Source: Phenylobacterium sp. (GTDB taxonomy: Bacteria; Pseudomonadota; Alphaproteobacteria; Caulobacterales; Caulobacteraceae). From it: 64,000 nt of DNA. Each line of letters begins with the position of its first letter. Within the stretch, counting starts at the first letter, position 1. The notes under the pieces were generated by a model. It saw only the letters and a list, made by a program, of their open reading frames with translations. It made no database searches and was not told the DNA's origin. Shown one piece after another: positions 29,593 to 39,125 of this stretch. The DNA lies in the NCBI GenBank assembly GCA_020402745.1, contig JADBYZ010000005.1, positions 1 to 64,000 on the forward strand, in the 5' to 3' direction. Made by a program: the position numbers and the translations under genes.

Positions 29593-31905
29593 ATGAAATC
29601 AGCGCTCATCACGGGGGCCTCCGCCCTCGCTCTCCTTCTCGCCGCCTCCGCAACCTATGCCGCAGAGGATGCGGCCACCATCGAGGAACTGGTGGTCTAC
29701 GGCAAGGGCGAGAGCCGCCAGGTCCAGGCCCTGACCCTCGAGGAGATCGAGCGGGCGGCGCCGGGCTCCAGCCCGATCAAGATGGTCGAGAAGCTGCCGG
29801 GCGTGAACTTCCAGGCCGCCGACGCCTTCGGCGCCTACGAGTGGTCCACCCGCATCTCCATCCGGGCCTTCAACCAGAACCAGCTGGGCTTCACCCTCGA
29901 CGGCGTTCCGCTCGGCGACATGAGCTATGGCAACCACAACGGCCTGCATATCAGCCGGGCCATCGCCACCGAGGATCTCTCTGGCGTGGAGCTGGCCCAG
30001 GGCGCCGGCGCGCTCAGCGTCGCCTCGACCTCGAACCTGGGCGGGGCCCTGAAGTTCGCCAGCCGCACGCCCTCGGCCGACATGGGCGCCGATGTGGGGC
30101 TCACGGTGGGATCCAGCTCCATGCGCCGCGTCTTCCTGCGCGCCGAGACCGGCGAGCTGCCCGGCGGCGGGCGCGGCTCGATCAGCTATGCCGACCAGAG
30201 CGCCGACAAGTGGAAGGGCCAGGGCGAGCAGAATCAGAGGCAGCTGGGCCTGAAGTTTGTCCAGCCGATCGGCGACTTCACGGTCACGGCCTTCTACAAC
30301 ACCTCCGAGCGTCGCGAGAACGACTACCAGGACCTGTCCCTGGACATGCTCTCCCGCCTGGGCGCCAACTGGGATAACAATACCGGTCGCTGGGCCGAGG
30401 CCGTCCAGATCGCCCGCGCCTACCAGAACCCCGCCAACTCTGCCGGCCCGAACCCCATCCTGGATGGGAATGGCTGCTACACCGGTTCGGGCGCCAATCC
30501 CTATCCGGGCAAGGTCAAGTGCGTGGACGACGCCTATTACGACGCCGCTGGCCTGCGTGACGATACCCTTTGGGCCCTCACCGCCGCAGGGCCAGTGGCC
30601 GGGATCGACCTGACCGCCACCGTCTATGGCCACACCAATGACGGCCAGGGCGTTTGGTACACCCCGTATGTGCCCTCGCCGAACAACAACGTGGCCGGCG
30701 CGACCAGCCAGAACGCCCCCATTTCGACCCGGACGACCGAGTACGCCATCGACCGGACGGGCCTGATCCTTGGCGCCGGCTTTGACCTGGGCGACCACCG
30801 GATCTCGGTGGGGGGTTGGGTCGAGTCCAACGACTTCACTCAGTCGCGGCGGTTCTACGGCCAGAACCTGGCCTCGCCCTCGTCCTCGCTCAGCTTCTTC
30901 TCGGGTCCCTTCCTCACCCAGTGGTCCGGCGACTTCCAGACGGACACCCGGACCTTCTACCTTGAGGACGCCTGGACCGTTTCGGACCAGCTGAAGATCA
31001 ACTTCGGCTTCAAGTCGGTCAGTGTTGAAAGCAGCACCGTGACGAAGGTCGGCTCACCGGTGATCAATGGCTCCATCACCTCCGAGGAGACCTTCCTGCC
31101 GCAGGTCGGCTTTACCTGGGCCCTCTCTGAGGACAGCGAGCTGTTCGCCGGCTACGCCAGGAACATGCGCGCCTTTGCCGCCGCCCGGACCGGGCTGTCC
31201 CCCTTCGCTACGACCCAGCCCGGCTTCGACGCCATCCGCACTAAGCTTCAGCCGGAAACCTCCCAGACTCTCGAGGGCGGCTGGCGCTACCGCTCGGGCG
31301 GGTTCCAGGGCGTGGCGGCGCTCTACTATGTCAGGTTCGACGACCGCCTGATCGGGACCTCGGCGGGCGCCGGCATTGTCGGCAGCCCGACCATCCTGTC
31401 CAACGCCGGCAGCGTGACCGCCCAAGGCTTCGAGGCGGCTGGTACGCTGAAACTGAATGAGGACTGGAGCCTCTTCGGCTCCTACGCCTACAACGACAGC
31501 ACTTATGACGACGACATCCGCAACGCTGCGGGCGTGGTGACCCAGAGGATCAGCGGCAAGACCACGGTGGACTCTCCGAGACACCTCTTCAACGCCGAGG
31601 TCACCTTCGATCGCGATGGCTGGTACGCCGCCCTGAACGTCCACTATGTCTCGGAGCGGTTCTTCACCTACACCAACGACAAGTCCGTCCCCTCCACCAC
31701 GACGGCCGACCTGTCCTTTGGCTACCGCTTCCAGGGCGAGGGCCTGACCGAAGGCCTGGAGATCCAGGCCAATGTGACGAACCTGACGGACGAGAGCTAT
31801 GTCTCGACCATCGGCTCCAACGGGTTCGGCTATTCGGGCGACAACATGACCCTGCTGACCGCCGCCCCGCGCCAGGCCTTCGTGACGGTGCGCAAGCGCT
31901 TCTGA
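29593..31905 (+). CDS. TonB-dependent outer-membrane receptor
   Basis: 770 residues. Cleavable signal peptide (ends near ATYAAED, residues 20-26), a TonB-box-like EELVVYGKG at 31-39, then the plug domain (MVEKLPGVNFQ..., GFTLDGVPLGDMSYGNHNGLHI, GALSVASTSNLGGALKFASR) and the 22-strand barrel ending in a C-terminal Phe (VRKRF), as the assembly signal requires. It imports a chelated metal or a carbohydrate/oligomer with TonB energy. No siderophore or catabolic gene beside it identifies the ligand; no upstream Fur box was recognised. A clear terminator follows 26 bases after the stop, so it is monocistronic. Confidence 0.93.
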   Translation: MKSALITGASALALLLAASATYAAEDAATIEELVVYGKGESRQVQALTLEEIERAAPGSSPIKMVEKLPGVNFQAADAFGAYEWSTRISIRAFNQNQLGFTLDGVPLGDMSYGNHNGLHISRAIATEDLSGVELAQGAGALSVASTSNLGGALKFASRTPSADMGADVGLTVGSSSMRRVFLRAETGELPGGGRGSISYADQSADKWKGQGEQNQRQLGLKFVQPIGDFTVTAFYNTSERRENDYQDLSLDMLSRLGANWDNNTGRWAEAVQIARAYQNPANSAGPNPILDGNGCYTGSGANPYPGKVKCVDDAYYDAAGLRDDTLWALTAAGPVAGIDLTATVYGHTNDGQGVWYTPYVPSPNNNVAGATSQNAPISTRTTEYAIDRTGLILGAGFDLGDHRISVGGWVESNDFTQSRRFYGQNLASPSSSLSFFSGPFLTQWSGDFQTDTRTFYLEDAWTVSDQLKINFGFKSVSVESSTVTKVGSPVINGSITSEETFLPQVGFTWALSEDSELFAGYARNMRAFAAARTGLSPFATTQPGFDAIRTKLQPETSQTLEGGWRYRSGGFQGVAALYYVRFDDRLIGTSAGAGIVGSPTILSNAGSVTAQGFEAAGTLKLNEDWSLFGSYAYNDSTYDDDIRNAAGVVTQRISGKTTVDSPRHLFNAEVTFDRDGWYAALNVHYVSERFFTYTNDKSVPSTTTADLSFGYRFQGEGLTEGLEIQANVTNLTDESYVSTIGSNGFGYSGDNMTLLTAAPRQAFVTVRKRF

Positions 31906-31931
31906 TCCTCTTTCCGAGGCACCCCCCGACT

Positions 31932-31963
31932 GGCCCCGCCCTGAACGGCGGGGCCAATTTTTT
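31932..31963 (+). terminator. Rho-independent terminator of the TonB receptor gene
   Basis: GGCCCCGCC (31932-31940), loop CTGAAC, GGCGGGGCC (31947-31955), then AA and six T residues at 31958-31963. A textbook strong terminator and the clearest one in the window. Confidence 0.95.
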
Positions 31964-32072
31964 GCCCGAACCCTCCTCGATCCGGATCCTACAGCTTGAA
32001 CGCCCCGACGAGCCCTGTACCACTACAGAGCAAGTATCGGTTGATTTCGCGACCCCTATCAGGAGCGCCCGG

Positions 32073-33386
32073 ATGGCACCCCTTCGATCAATCCCTGCCG
32101 CGATCGTCCTGAGCCTTGGCCTGGTGCTTCAAGGCTGCGCCGGACAGGGACCGCCAACGCTCGCCCTGATGCCGGCGCCGGAAGCCTTCTCGAAGGGGGC
32201 CTTCGACCAGGCGGCGGATGACCGGCCGGTCGGTGACATTCCGGACGGCGGCCTGCTCTACGCGACGGGCCGACAGAAGAGTCCCGGGAACGCTCCTGGC
32301 GATTTCTACACCACTGAGCGAAGCCTCGTCGTCCATCTGGGGGAGGCCAAGATCAGCATCAGCCGGCCCGAGATCACCTGGCGGCAGGCCCGCGAGATCG
32401 CGCTCCTCAAGGCGCCGACCGGGGATTATCCGATCCAGGTCTCCGGCGTGACGGAGTTCGGAATCCTGGACCGTTCCGTGACGCCCTATGTCGATCCCGG
32501 CCCTCTGGCAATTGCGCCCGCATCGGCGACGGCGCAGTTCACCAGCGAGGTGAACCGCCGGCTTGAGCGGACAGGTCAGAAGGACGTCTACATCTACGTC
32601 CATGGCTACAAGGTGACCTTTGACAATCCGGTGCTCGTCGCGGCCGAGATGTGGCACTTCATGGGTTATGAGGGCGTCTTCATCGCTTATTCCTGGCCGG
32701 CGACGCCGGAATCCACGGCCTATATCGGAGATGTCGACACCGCCATGGGCATGGCGCGTAACCTTCGGGAACTGGTGCACACCCTGGAGACGGAAACAAA
32801 GGCCGAGCGGATCCACATCATCGGCTACAGCGCCGGAACACGGCTTGTAAGCCGGACCCTCGAGCAGATGGCCCTCCTGAACCGCGACCGACCGCAGGGC
32901 GCCTACAGGTATGGCTCCCGGCTGGAGAACGTTTTCCTGGTTTCCAGCGATGTCGATCGTTCGGTCTTTGGCGCCTACCTCGCCGATGGAATCCTGGACG
33001 TGTCCCGCCATCTGATCATCTACGCCTCGGCCAAGGATAACGCCCTCCGGATGTCCGAGGCGATCACAGGTCACGAGAGGCTGGGTCAGGCCCTCAGGGG
33101 TGAGGCCGTCCCGCCCGCATTCGCCCAGCTCCTGAAATCGCGGGCGGACAGGATTTCCTATATCGACGTCTCCGAAGCCCCGGATATCGAGTGGGGGAAT
33201 GGACATGGCTACTTCCGGGGCAGCCCCTGGGTCTCCAGCGACCTGATGGTCAAGCTGATGTATCGACTGGATCCTGAGGTGCGGGGACTGGTCCGGGATC
33301 CGGCGACCGGCATCCTCGCCTTCCCGACCGACTATGACCAGCGGATGCAGAAGACGCTGTCCGGGATCAAACGACCGCAGCCCTGA
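32073..33386 (+). CDS. lipoprotein alpha/beta hydrolase (DUF900-like)
   Basis: 437 residues. A signal peptide ends in a lipobox LVLQGCAG, so Cys near residue 22 would be lipidated and the protein placed in the periplasm or outer membrane. VYIYVHGYKVTFDNP is the oxyanion strand and HIIGYSAGTRLVSR the nucleophile elbow (GYSAG); the later LVSSDVDRSVFGAYL carries a candidate Asp. Both stretches match the DUF900 family of predicted esterases. AGGAG sits at 32061-32065 before ATG 32073; an upstream start lacks the signal peptide and is rejected. Substrate unknown; converges on the seven-helix membrane protein with 6 bp between. Confidence 0.8.
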   Translation: MAPLRSIPAAIVLSLGLVLQGCAGQGPPTLALMPAPEAFSKGAFDQAADDRPVGDIPDGGLLYATGRQKSPGNAPGDFYTTERSLVVHLGEAKISISRPEITWRQAREIALLKAPTGDYPIQVSGVTEFGILDRSVTPYVDPGPLAIAPASATAQFTSEVNRRLERTGQKDVYIYVHGYKVTFDNPVLVAAEMWHFMGYEGVFIAYSWPATPESTAYIGDVDTAMGMARNLRELVHTLETETKAERIHIIGYSAGTRLVSRTLEQMALLNRDRPQGAYRYGSRLENVFLVSSDVDRSVFGAYLADGILDVSRHLIIYASAKDNALRMSEAITGHERLGQALRGEAVPPAFAQLLKSRADRISYIDVSEAPDIEWGNGHGYFRGSPWVSSDLMVKLMYRLDPEVRGLVRDPATGILAFPTDYDQRMQKTLSGIKRPQP

Positions 33387-33392
33387 ACCCAA

Positions 33393-34286
33393 TCATACCG
33401 ACATGCAGTTCCGGGTGACGGCAAGAATATCCCATAACCCGGCCTGGACTGAGAGGATGACGATGGCGAGGGCGAGGACGAGGGCGAGCGCCCGGATCCA
33501 GCGGCGTCGATCCGCCCGCTCCAGCCAGGTGAGCAACCGGCCCGGCGCCACCGGCTCTGACCCGGGGGCGGCGGGATGAAGGATCGGCCAGGACTGTGAG
33601 ATGTCGATCATGTCCCGGGTGATCAGAACCAGGCAGAAGGCGGCGACAAAGCCGACCTGCAACCCCTCCTCTCCCCGGGCGGGGCAGACCTCCCCGGCAG
33701 ACCGAAACAGGCTGTAGATGGCGAATAGCAGCACCATGCAGGCGCTGTTAAGCAGCAGCCAGAACACCCTGAGCGCCTCGATCCTTCCGACGATGAGGTC
33801 TGGGACGCTGTTTGCAGGCGGCCTGCCGCGAACGGCCGCCCAGGAGAGGAACAGGGTGTTGGACAGAAGGAACACGGCAGCCGCCAGCACGTACCAGGTG
33901 AAGCCGACCTGCTGAAAGGGCGCGGCGCCCAGCGCCTGGGCCATCAGATAGATGGGCGCCATCGACAGGAGCCCTCTCACGAGATCGAGAAGGAAGATCG
34001 GAGGTCGGACCCCCAGGAGCCCCGCGCCCCGGTAGGCCACGTCCATGTAGCGATCCGTCTGATAGTGAAAAAGACTGAGGGTGACCAGGAAGGACAAAGT
34101 TACCAGCCCATGGTGGGCCAGGCTGACCGCGTTGAAGTTCTGGCCAATCAGCGCTGCATGGACCTTGTCATAGGTCCCGGTCAGGGCCAGCCCCAGGCTG
34201 AGGGCGAACAGGATCGCATACAGCGACCGGAGATTATCCACCGTCCGGTCTGATTGCCTGCGGAAGTCATCATCGTGCAGGGTCAT
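33393..34286 (-). CDS. polytopic membrane protein of unknown function
   Basis: 297 residues with about six or seven hydrophobic stretches (near 21-40, 56-75, 98-120, 128-150, 170-195, 203-222, 265-290). The N-terminus is hydrophilic and carries basic and acidic residues (HDDDFRRQSDRTVDN). A short Cys pair lies at the start of the last third. I recognise no family. It stands alone between a converging lipoprotein gene and, upstream, the 3' end of the large amidohydrolase on the same strand, 119 bases away. Confidence 0.68.
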   Translation of the reverse strand: MTLHDDDFRRQSDRTVDNLRSLYAILFALSLGLALTGTYDKVHAALIGQNFNAVSLAHHGLVTLSFLVTLSLFHYQTDRYMDVAYRGAGLLGVRPPIFLLDLVRGLLSMAPIYLMAQALGAAPFQQVGFTWYVLAAAVFLLSNTLFLSWAAVRGRPPANSVPDLIVGRIEALRVFWLLLNSACMVLLFAIYSLFRSAGEVCPARGEEGLQVGFVAAFCLVLITRDMIDISQSWPILHPAAPGSEPVAPGRLLTWLERADRRRWIRALALVLALAIVILSVQAGLWDILAVTRNCMSV

Positions 34287-34405
34287 GAGAGTCCTTCCGC
34301 AAACAGAACGCCGTCCGGAGTCCCTCGGGGCGCCGGCGCCCGGCCAAAGAACCTATCGCACCGGGCTGCGACAGGTGTGAGGGGCGATCATCTCAGGGTC
34401 TTCTC

Positions 34406-37400
34406 TTACCCGTCATCCTGATCGGCGTGGACCCCCGCGCCGCCGCCCGCCGGGCCGGTATAGCCCGGGGCGCCATCTGCGCCTTCCCACCAGTAGGCGG
34501 GACGCTTGCGAGACCCGGTGAGCTCCTCGTTCAGCGTGGCGGCGTCGAGCAGCCGGCCTCCGATCATGACCTTGCTGACCTTGTCGGAGTTGCGGATGTC
34601 CTGGGTCGGGTCGGCGTCGAGCACGACCAGGTCGGCCAGCTTGCCGGGTTCCAGGCTGCCAATGTCGGCGTCATAGCCCAGGCTGCGCGCCGCCTCGATG
34701 GTGCCCGCGCGCAAGGCCTCGACCGGGGTCATGCCGCCCCGGGCGAAGGACCAGAGCTCCCAGTGGGCGGCGATGCCCGGCTCCTGGCCATGCGCCCCGA
34801 TGGCGACCGGCACGCCGCGCCGCGCCAGCTTGGCCGCTTCGCGGGCGCTGTCATCGTCCTTGTAGTCACCCTCGGGCGCGATCTCCCGCCGGGCGTTGCT
34901 GGCGTTCAGGATTGCGGCCGGTTGATGCCTTTGCAGCAGTGGGTGCTTCCAGACCTCGGTATGGGCGCGCCAGTAGGGGTCCCCGGCCGGCCCGCCATAG
35001 GTCACGACGAGGGTGGGGGTATAGCCGGTTCGGGACTGACTGAAGAACTGAAGCACATCCTCATAGACCACACCGAGCGGCAGGTTGTGCTCGACCGTGG
35101 TGTTGCCATCGGCGATCAGGGTCATGTCGAGGCCGAAGAGCGAGCCGCCCTCGGCCACCGAGCGCATCCCTTCGGCCAGGGCCGCAGCAGTCACCTGCTG
35201 TCGCTGGTCGCGGCGCGGCTGGTTGTAGTTCTTGAGGCTGTGGGCGCCCTGGGCCTTGAGACGGCGGACATGGGCCAGGGCGTCCTCATAGCTGTCGATC
35301 TGCGCATAGACGCCAGCCTGGCGAGCGCCGTAGACGATCTCTGCAGTCGAGAAGGTCCGGGGGCCGACGATCCTGCCGGCGCGGACCATCTCGAGGGCGG
35401 GGAAGACCGTGCGGGCGCTGCTTGAGGGATCGTGCTGGGTGGTCACGCCCAGCGCCAGGTTGACCATTTCCGCCCAGTTGGCCTGGGGGGTGATCTCGTC
35501 GATCCCGTAGGGTCCGTGGGCATGGGCGTCGACCAGGCCCGGGATCACGGTCTTGCCGCTGGCGTCGAGCATCGGCGTTCCCGCCGGGATCGCCACCTCG
35601 CCGCGCCGGCCCACGGCCTTGATCCGGTCACGCTCGACCAGCACCACGCCATCCTCGATGACGCCGCCGTCTGCACCCTTCATGGTGACCACCCGCGCCC
35701 CGACGATTGCGATCCGGCCCCTGGGCTTATCCGCGGTGATCTGCATGGAGAGGGAAACGCCGGTCTTCGGCGGGTCGAACTTCGCCGGCTGGGCGCCCTT
35801 GGCCAGCGGGGCGTCGGCGAACATGGCGGCCCGGTCGGCGCTGAACACTGTCGGGCCAAGAGACCAGTTCAGGCGTTTGCCGCCCTCGCTCCAGTGGATC
35901 CAGTCGGCGCCGTCGCCGCTGACCTTGACGACGGGAAGCGCGCCGCCCTTGGGGGACAGTGAGACTTCCTGGGCGCCGGGCGCCATGGGGGTGACGTAGG
36001 CCTGGTAGTTCTGGCGGAAGGCCAGGAACCCGCCGTCGGGCGAGACCCGGTAGTCATTGACGAGTTCCCCGCGGGCATGAACGCGGCGCGCCTCGCCATT
36101 GAGATCAAGGCTGACCAGCCGGCTTTCCTTGGCGTCGCCTTCGATGACGAAGACGCGATCATTGGCGGCGCCGAACTGGGGACTACCGCCATTATCGGTG
36201 ATGCGGGTCATCTGGCCGCCGCCCGCCGCGACACGGTAGACCCCGGGTTCAGCGGATCCGCGCGGGCTGGAGAGGTAGCCGCCGCGATCCTTCTCGAAGA
36301 CCACGATCCCGCCATCGGGGGAGAACCGCGGCCGGGCGTAGTGGCCCGCCGGCGTCAGCGCCGTGGATTTGCCGCCGGTCGCCGCAATGGTGCGCACTTC
36401 GCCCAGACCGGCGTCAGTCCAGCGGACATAGACCAGCTTCCGGCCGTCGGCCGACCAGGAGGGATAGGCCTCCATCGCCGCCTCGTCCCGGGTCAGGCGA
36501 CGCGGCTCGCCGCCGGCCATCGGCTTGATCCAGAGCTTGCCGAGGGTCTCAAACACCACGGACCGGCCATCCGGGGAGACGCTGGCCCCGCGCGGCATCT
36601 TCGTTTCGAACGAATCCGGCGCCACTGCGACGGACGGGCGCGGCGGATCGATCAGGCCGCGTGTATCGGCGATCCTGAAGGGAATGACTGTGCTCTTGCC
36701 CGAGGCTAGGTCGACCCGGTTGAGCTTGCCGCCGGCCCAGACCACGACGCTGGCCGAATCCGGGGTCCAAGCCAGGTTGGGATAGACGCCGGTCACGGCC
36801 CAGGTTTCCTGCATGTCCATGTCGAGCGCGTCGAAGACCTTTCGGTCCTCGCCCGTGGCGAGGTTGCGGACATAGAGCCTTGGCTGGGTCGCCTCACGGC
36901 GGACATGGGCGATCCACTTGCCATCCGGCGAGGGGGTGGGACGCACGGCGCCGCCTTCACCGCCGATCACGCGCTCGGTCTTGCCGGTCGAAAGGTCGTA
37001 GCGGTCGATGGCGAAGAGCTGGGTATTGCTGTCCTGGGCGTACTCGAAGATCGGGCCCGGCGTGGTGTTCCGCGTGAAATAGACGTGGCGACCATCGGGG
37101 GCGAAGATCGGCTCGCCCAGTTCCTTCTGGTGCTGTTCGCTGGGGCGCTTGACCAGCAGAACCCCGTCCCCGCCGGAGACGTGGTACATCCAGACCTCGC
37201 CCGTGCCGAGCGAGCGCTGGGTGGTGAAGTGCTTCTTGGCGACGATGTACTGGCCGTCCGGGCTCCAGCTGGGCTGGTTCATCAGGCGGAAGCTTTCCTG
37301 GGTCAGCTGGCGCTTGTCGCTTCCGTCGCGGTTCATGATCCAGATGTTGTCGCCGCCGCCACGGTCGGAGGTGAAGGCGATCCGCCTGCCGTCGGGCGAG

Positions 37401-37708
37401 AAGCGCGGCTGGGTCTCGTAGGGCAGGCCCTCGGAGATCCGGGTCGGCGCGCCGCCGCTGATCGGCAGGGTGTAGATGTCGCCAAGGAGGTCGAACACCA
37501 GGGTCCGCCCGTCGGGGCTGACATCCAGGTTCATCCAGGTGCCTTCCTCGACCGCAATCGGGACCTCGCGCACCTTCATCCCCGGAGGCGCGGCGACATC
37601 CCACTTCGGCGCCTCCTTGGCGTCCTCAGCGTGCGCGGCGGCCGGCAGGGCGGCCGCGAGGCCCACCGCCAGGGCAAGACGCGAGGCGGTACGGGCAAAG
37701 GTCTTCAT
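34406..37708 (-). CDS. secreted amidohydrolase with TolB-like beta-propeller
   Basis: 1100 residues. A signal peptide (cleaved near AAHAED, about residue 28) directs it to the periplasm. Residues ~40-640 carry repeated SPDGRxIAFxSxRxG-type WD40/TolB propeller units (for example FSPDGRRIAFTSDRGG, WSPDGQYIVAKK, VSPDGRSVVFETLG). The C-terminal ~400 residues are an amidohydrolase barrel: VDAHAHGPYG metal-binding HxH, later HNLPLG and GAHGQEP histidines and LADLVVLDADP closing the composite domain. This is a known architecture of secreted imidazolonepropionase-like hydrolases; the substrate is unknown. ATG 37708 is supported by a GGGGGAG 12 bases upstream. Solitary gene. Confidence 0.85.
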   Translation of the reverse strand: MKTFARTASRLALAVGLAAALPAAAHAEDAKEAPKWDVAAPPGMKVREVPIAVEEGTWMNLDVSPDGRTLVFDLLGDIYTLPISGGAPTRISEGLPYETQPRFSPDGRRIAFTSDRGGGDNIWIMNRDGSDKRQLTQESFRLMNQPSWSPDGQYIVAKKHFTTQRSLGTGEVWMYHVSGGDGVLLVKRPSEQHQKELGEPIFAPDGRHVYFTRNTTPGPIFEYAQDSNTQLFAIDRYDLSTGKTERVIGGEGGAVRPTPSPDGKWIAHVRREATQPRLYVRNLATGEDRKVFDALDMDMQETWAVTGVYPNLAWTPDSASVVVWAGGKLNRVDLASGKSTVIPFRIADTRGLIDPPRPSVAVAPDSFETKMPRGASVSPDGRSVVFETLGKLWIKPMAGGEPRRLTRDEAAMEAYPSWSADGRKLVYVRWTDAGLGEVRTIAATGGKSTALTPAGHYARPRFSPDGGIVVFEKDRGGYLSSPRGSAEPGVYRVAAGGGQMTRITDNGGSPQFGAANDRVFVIEGDAKESRLVSLDLNGEARRVHARGELVNDYRVSPDGGFLAFRQNYQAYVTPMAPGAQEVSLSPKGGALPVVKVSGDGADWIHWSEGGKRLNWSLGPTVFSADRAAMFADAPLAKGAQPAKFDPPKTGVSLSMQITADKPRGRIAIVGARVVTMKGADGGVIEDGVVLVERDRIKAVGRRGEVAIPAGTPMLDASGKTVIPGLVDAHAHGPYGIDEITPQANWAEMVNLALGVTTQHDPSSSARTVFPALEMVRAGRIVGPRTFSTAEIVYGARQAGVYAQIDSYEDALAHVRRLKAQGAHSLKNYNQPRRDQRQQVTAAALAEGMRSVAEGGSLFGLDMTLIADGNTTVEHNLPLGVVYEDVLQFFSQSRTGYTPTLVVTYGGPAGDPYWRAHTEVWKHPLLQRHQPAAILNASNARREIAPEGDYKDDDSAREAAKLARRGVPVAIGAHGQEPGIAAHWELWSFARGGMTPVEALRAGTIEAARSLGYDADIGSLEPGKLADLVVLDADPTQDIRNSDKVSKVMIGGRLLDAATLNEELTGSRKRPAYWWEGADGAPGYTGPAGGGAGVHADQDDG

Positions 37709-37881
37709 CGGTGGAATCTCCCCCAGGCTGGACGAGGACTCTCGGCCAGGCGCTGGAACTGTCAATGCGCCGTCTGGCGAAGGTCGCTTCCACCGGACGA
37801 CGTCAGATCAGAACCCCAGCCAAGGCGCGCCCCGCCAGCGCCCGCAAGGGGCCGGCCGAGCGGCCTGCCGGATTGCTAGGC

Positions 37882-39111
37882 TCAGCGCCCGGTCGGCACG
37901 TCCTTGAAGGCGACGTCCTTGTCGAGGCGGATGTCGCCGGGCAGGCCCAGGACGCGCTCGGCGATGATGTTGCGCAGAATCTCGTCGGTGCCGCCGGCGA
38001 TGCGCAGGCCCGGGGCCATCATCAGCGAGCCATGGAACCCGCCCGACAGGGGGGCGAGGTCCGGGTCATTGATGATCCCGTACTGGTCCAGCATCTCCAC
38101 CGCCTCGTTGGCCAGGTCCTGCATGAGGGTGGCCGAGACGATCTTGCCGATGGAGCTTTCCGGTCCCGGGGTCTGGCCCTTGGACAGGGCGGTCATGGTC
38201 CGGTTGCGGGCGTGGCGCAGGCCCTCGGCCTGGACGTACCAGTCGGCCAGCTTCTCGCGGACAGCGCTCTCCTGGAGCAGGGGGGCGCCATCGGAGCCGG
38301 TGGTGTCGCGGGCGGCCTCCAGGAACTGGGACCAGCCCGCTCCGGTGGCGCCGCCGACGGCCAGGCGCTCGTTCATCAGGGTGACCAGGGAAACCTTCCA
38401 GCCGTCGCCCACGCCGCCGAGGCGCTGGCTGTCCTTGACCCGGACGTCGGTGAAGAAGACCTCGTTGAAGCCCGAGCCGCCGGACATCTGGTGGATCGGA
38501 CGGACCTCGACGCCCGGGTCCTTCATGTCCACCCAGAACATGGTCAGGCCCTTGTGCTTGGGCAGGTTCGGGTCGGTTCGGACGATGACGATGCCAAAGT
38601 CCGAGAACTGGGCGCCGGTGGTCCAGACCTTCTGGCCATTGATGATCCAGTCGCCGGACCCGTCGGGCGCCTTCTCGGCGCGGGTGCGGGCCGCCGCCAC
38701 GTCGGAGCCGCCGCTGGGCTCGGAGAAGAGCTGGCACCAGATCTCCTCACCGCGGATGGCGGGCGGCCCGAACCGCTCCTTGGTGGCCGGGTCGGCGAAG
38801 TTCATGACGGTGGGCACGCACATGCCCAGGCCGATCTGGAACGGGTTGGAGGGGATGGGGTAGCGCGCCTCTTCCTCACCGAAGATCACGCTGCCGATGG
38901 GCGTGCCGCCCTGGCCGCCCCACTCCTTGGGCCAGGTGATGCAGGCGAAGCCGGCGGCGGCCTTCTTGGCCTGCCAGGCCTTGGCGGCGGCGAGGTCGCC
39001 CCCACCCTCCCCGTCATCGTTCGCGTCGCGGGTGCGGGGCGCGTTGGCCTCCAGCCAGGTCCGGACCTTCTGGCGATAGGCGGCTTCTTCAGGCGTATCG
39101 TTGAAATCCAT
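37882..39111 (-). CDS. acyl-CoA dehydrogenase
   Basis: 409 residues: N-terminal helical domain, FAD-binding middle domain (FSEPSGGSDVAAARTRAE, WIINGQKVWTTGAQFSDF) and C-terminal domain ending LRIAGGTDEILRNIIAERVLGLP. The catalytic Glu of medium-chain type enzymes (YEG motif) is replaced by Ala in IAGG, so the base must come from elsewhere or from a partner subunit. AAGGA precedes the ATG. It directly follows a second, shorter acyl-CoA dehydrogenase gene on the same strand, 14 bases upstream, as in pairs forming alpha2-beta2 enzymes. Confidence 0.88.
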   Translation of the reverse strand: MDFNDTPEEAAYRQKVRTWLEANAPRTRDANDDGEGGGDLAAAKAWQAKKAAAGFACITWPKEWGGQGGTPIGSVIFGEEEARYPIPSNPFQIGLGMCVPTVMNFADPATKERFGPPAIRGEEIWCQLFSEPSGGSDVAAARTRAEKAPDGSGDWIINGQKVWTTGAQFSDFGIVIVRTDPNLPKHKGLTMFWVDMKDPGVEVRPIHQMSGGSGFNEVFFTDVRVKDSQRLGGVGDGWKVSLVTLMNERLAVGGATGAGWSQFLEAARDTTGSDGAPLLQESAVREKLADWYVQAEGLRHARNRTMTALSKGQTPGPESSIGKIVSATLMQDLANEAVEMLDQYGIINDPDLAPLSGGFHGSLMMAPGLRIAGGTDEILRNIIAERVLGLPGDIRLDKDVAFKDVPTGR

Positions 39112-39125
39112 GATCGGTTTCCTTC

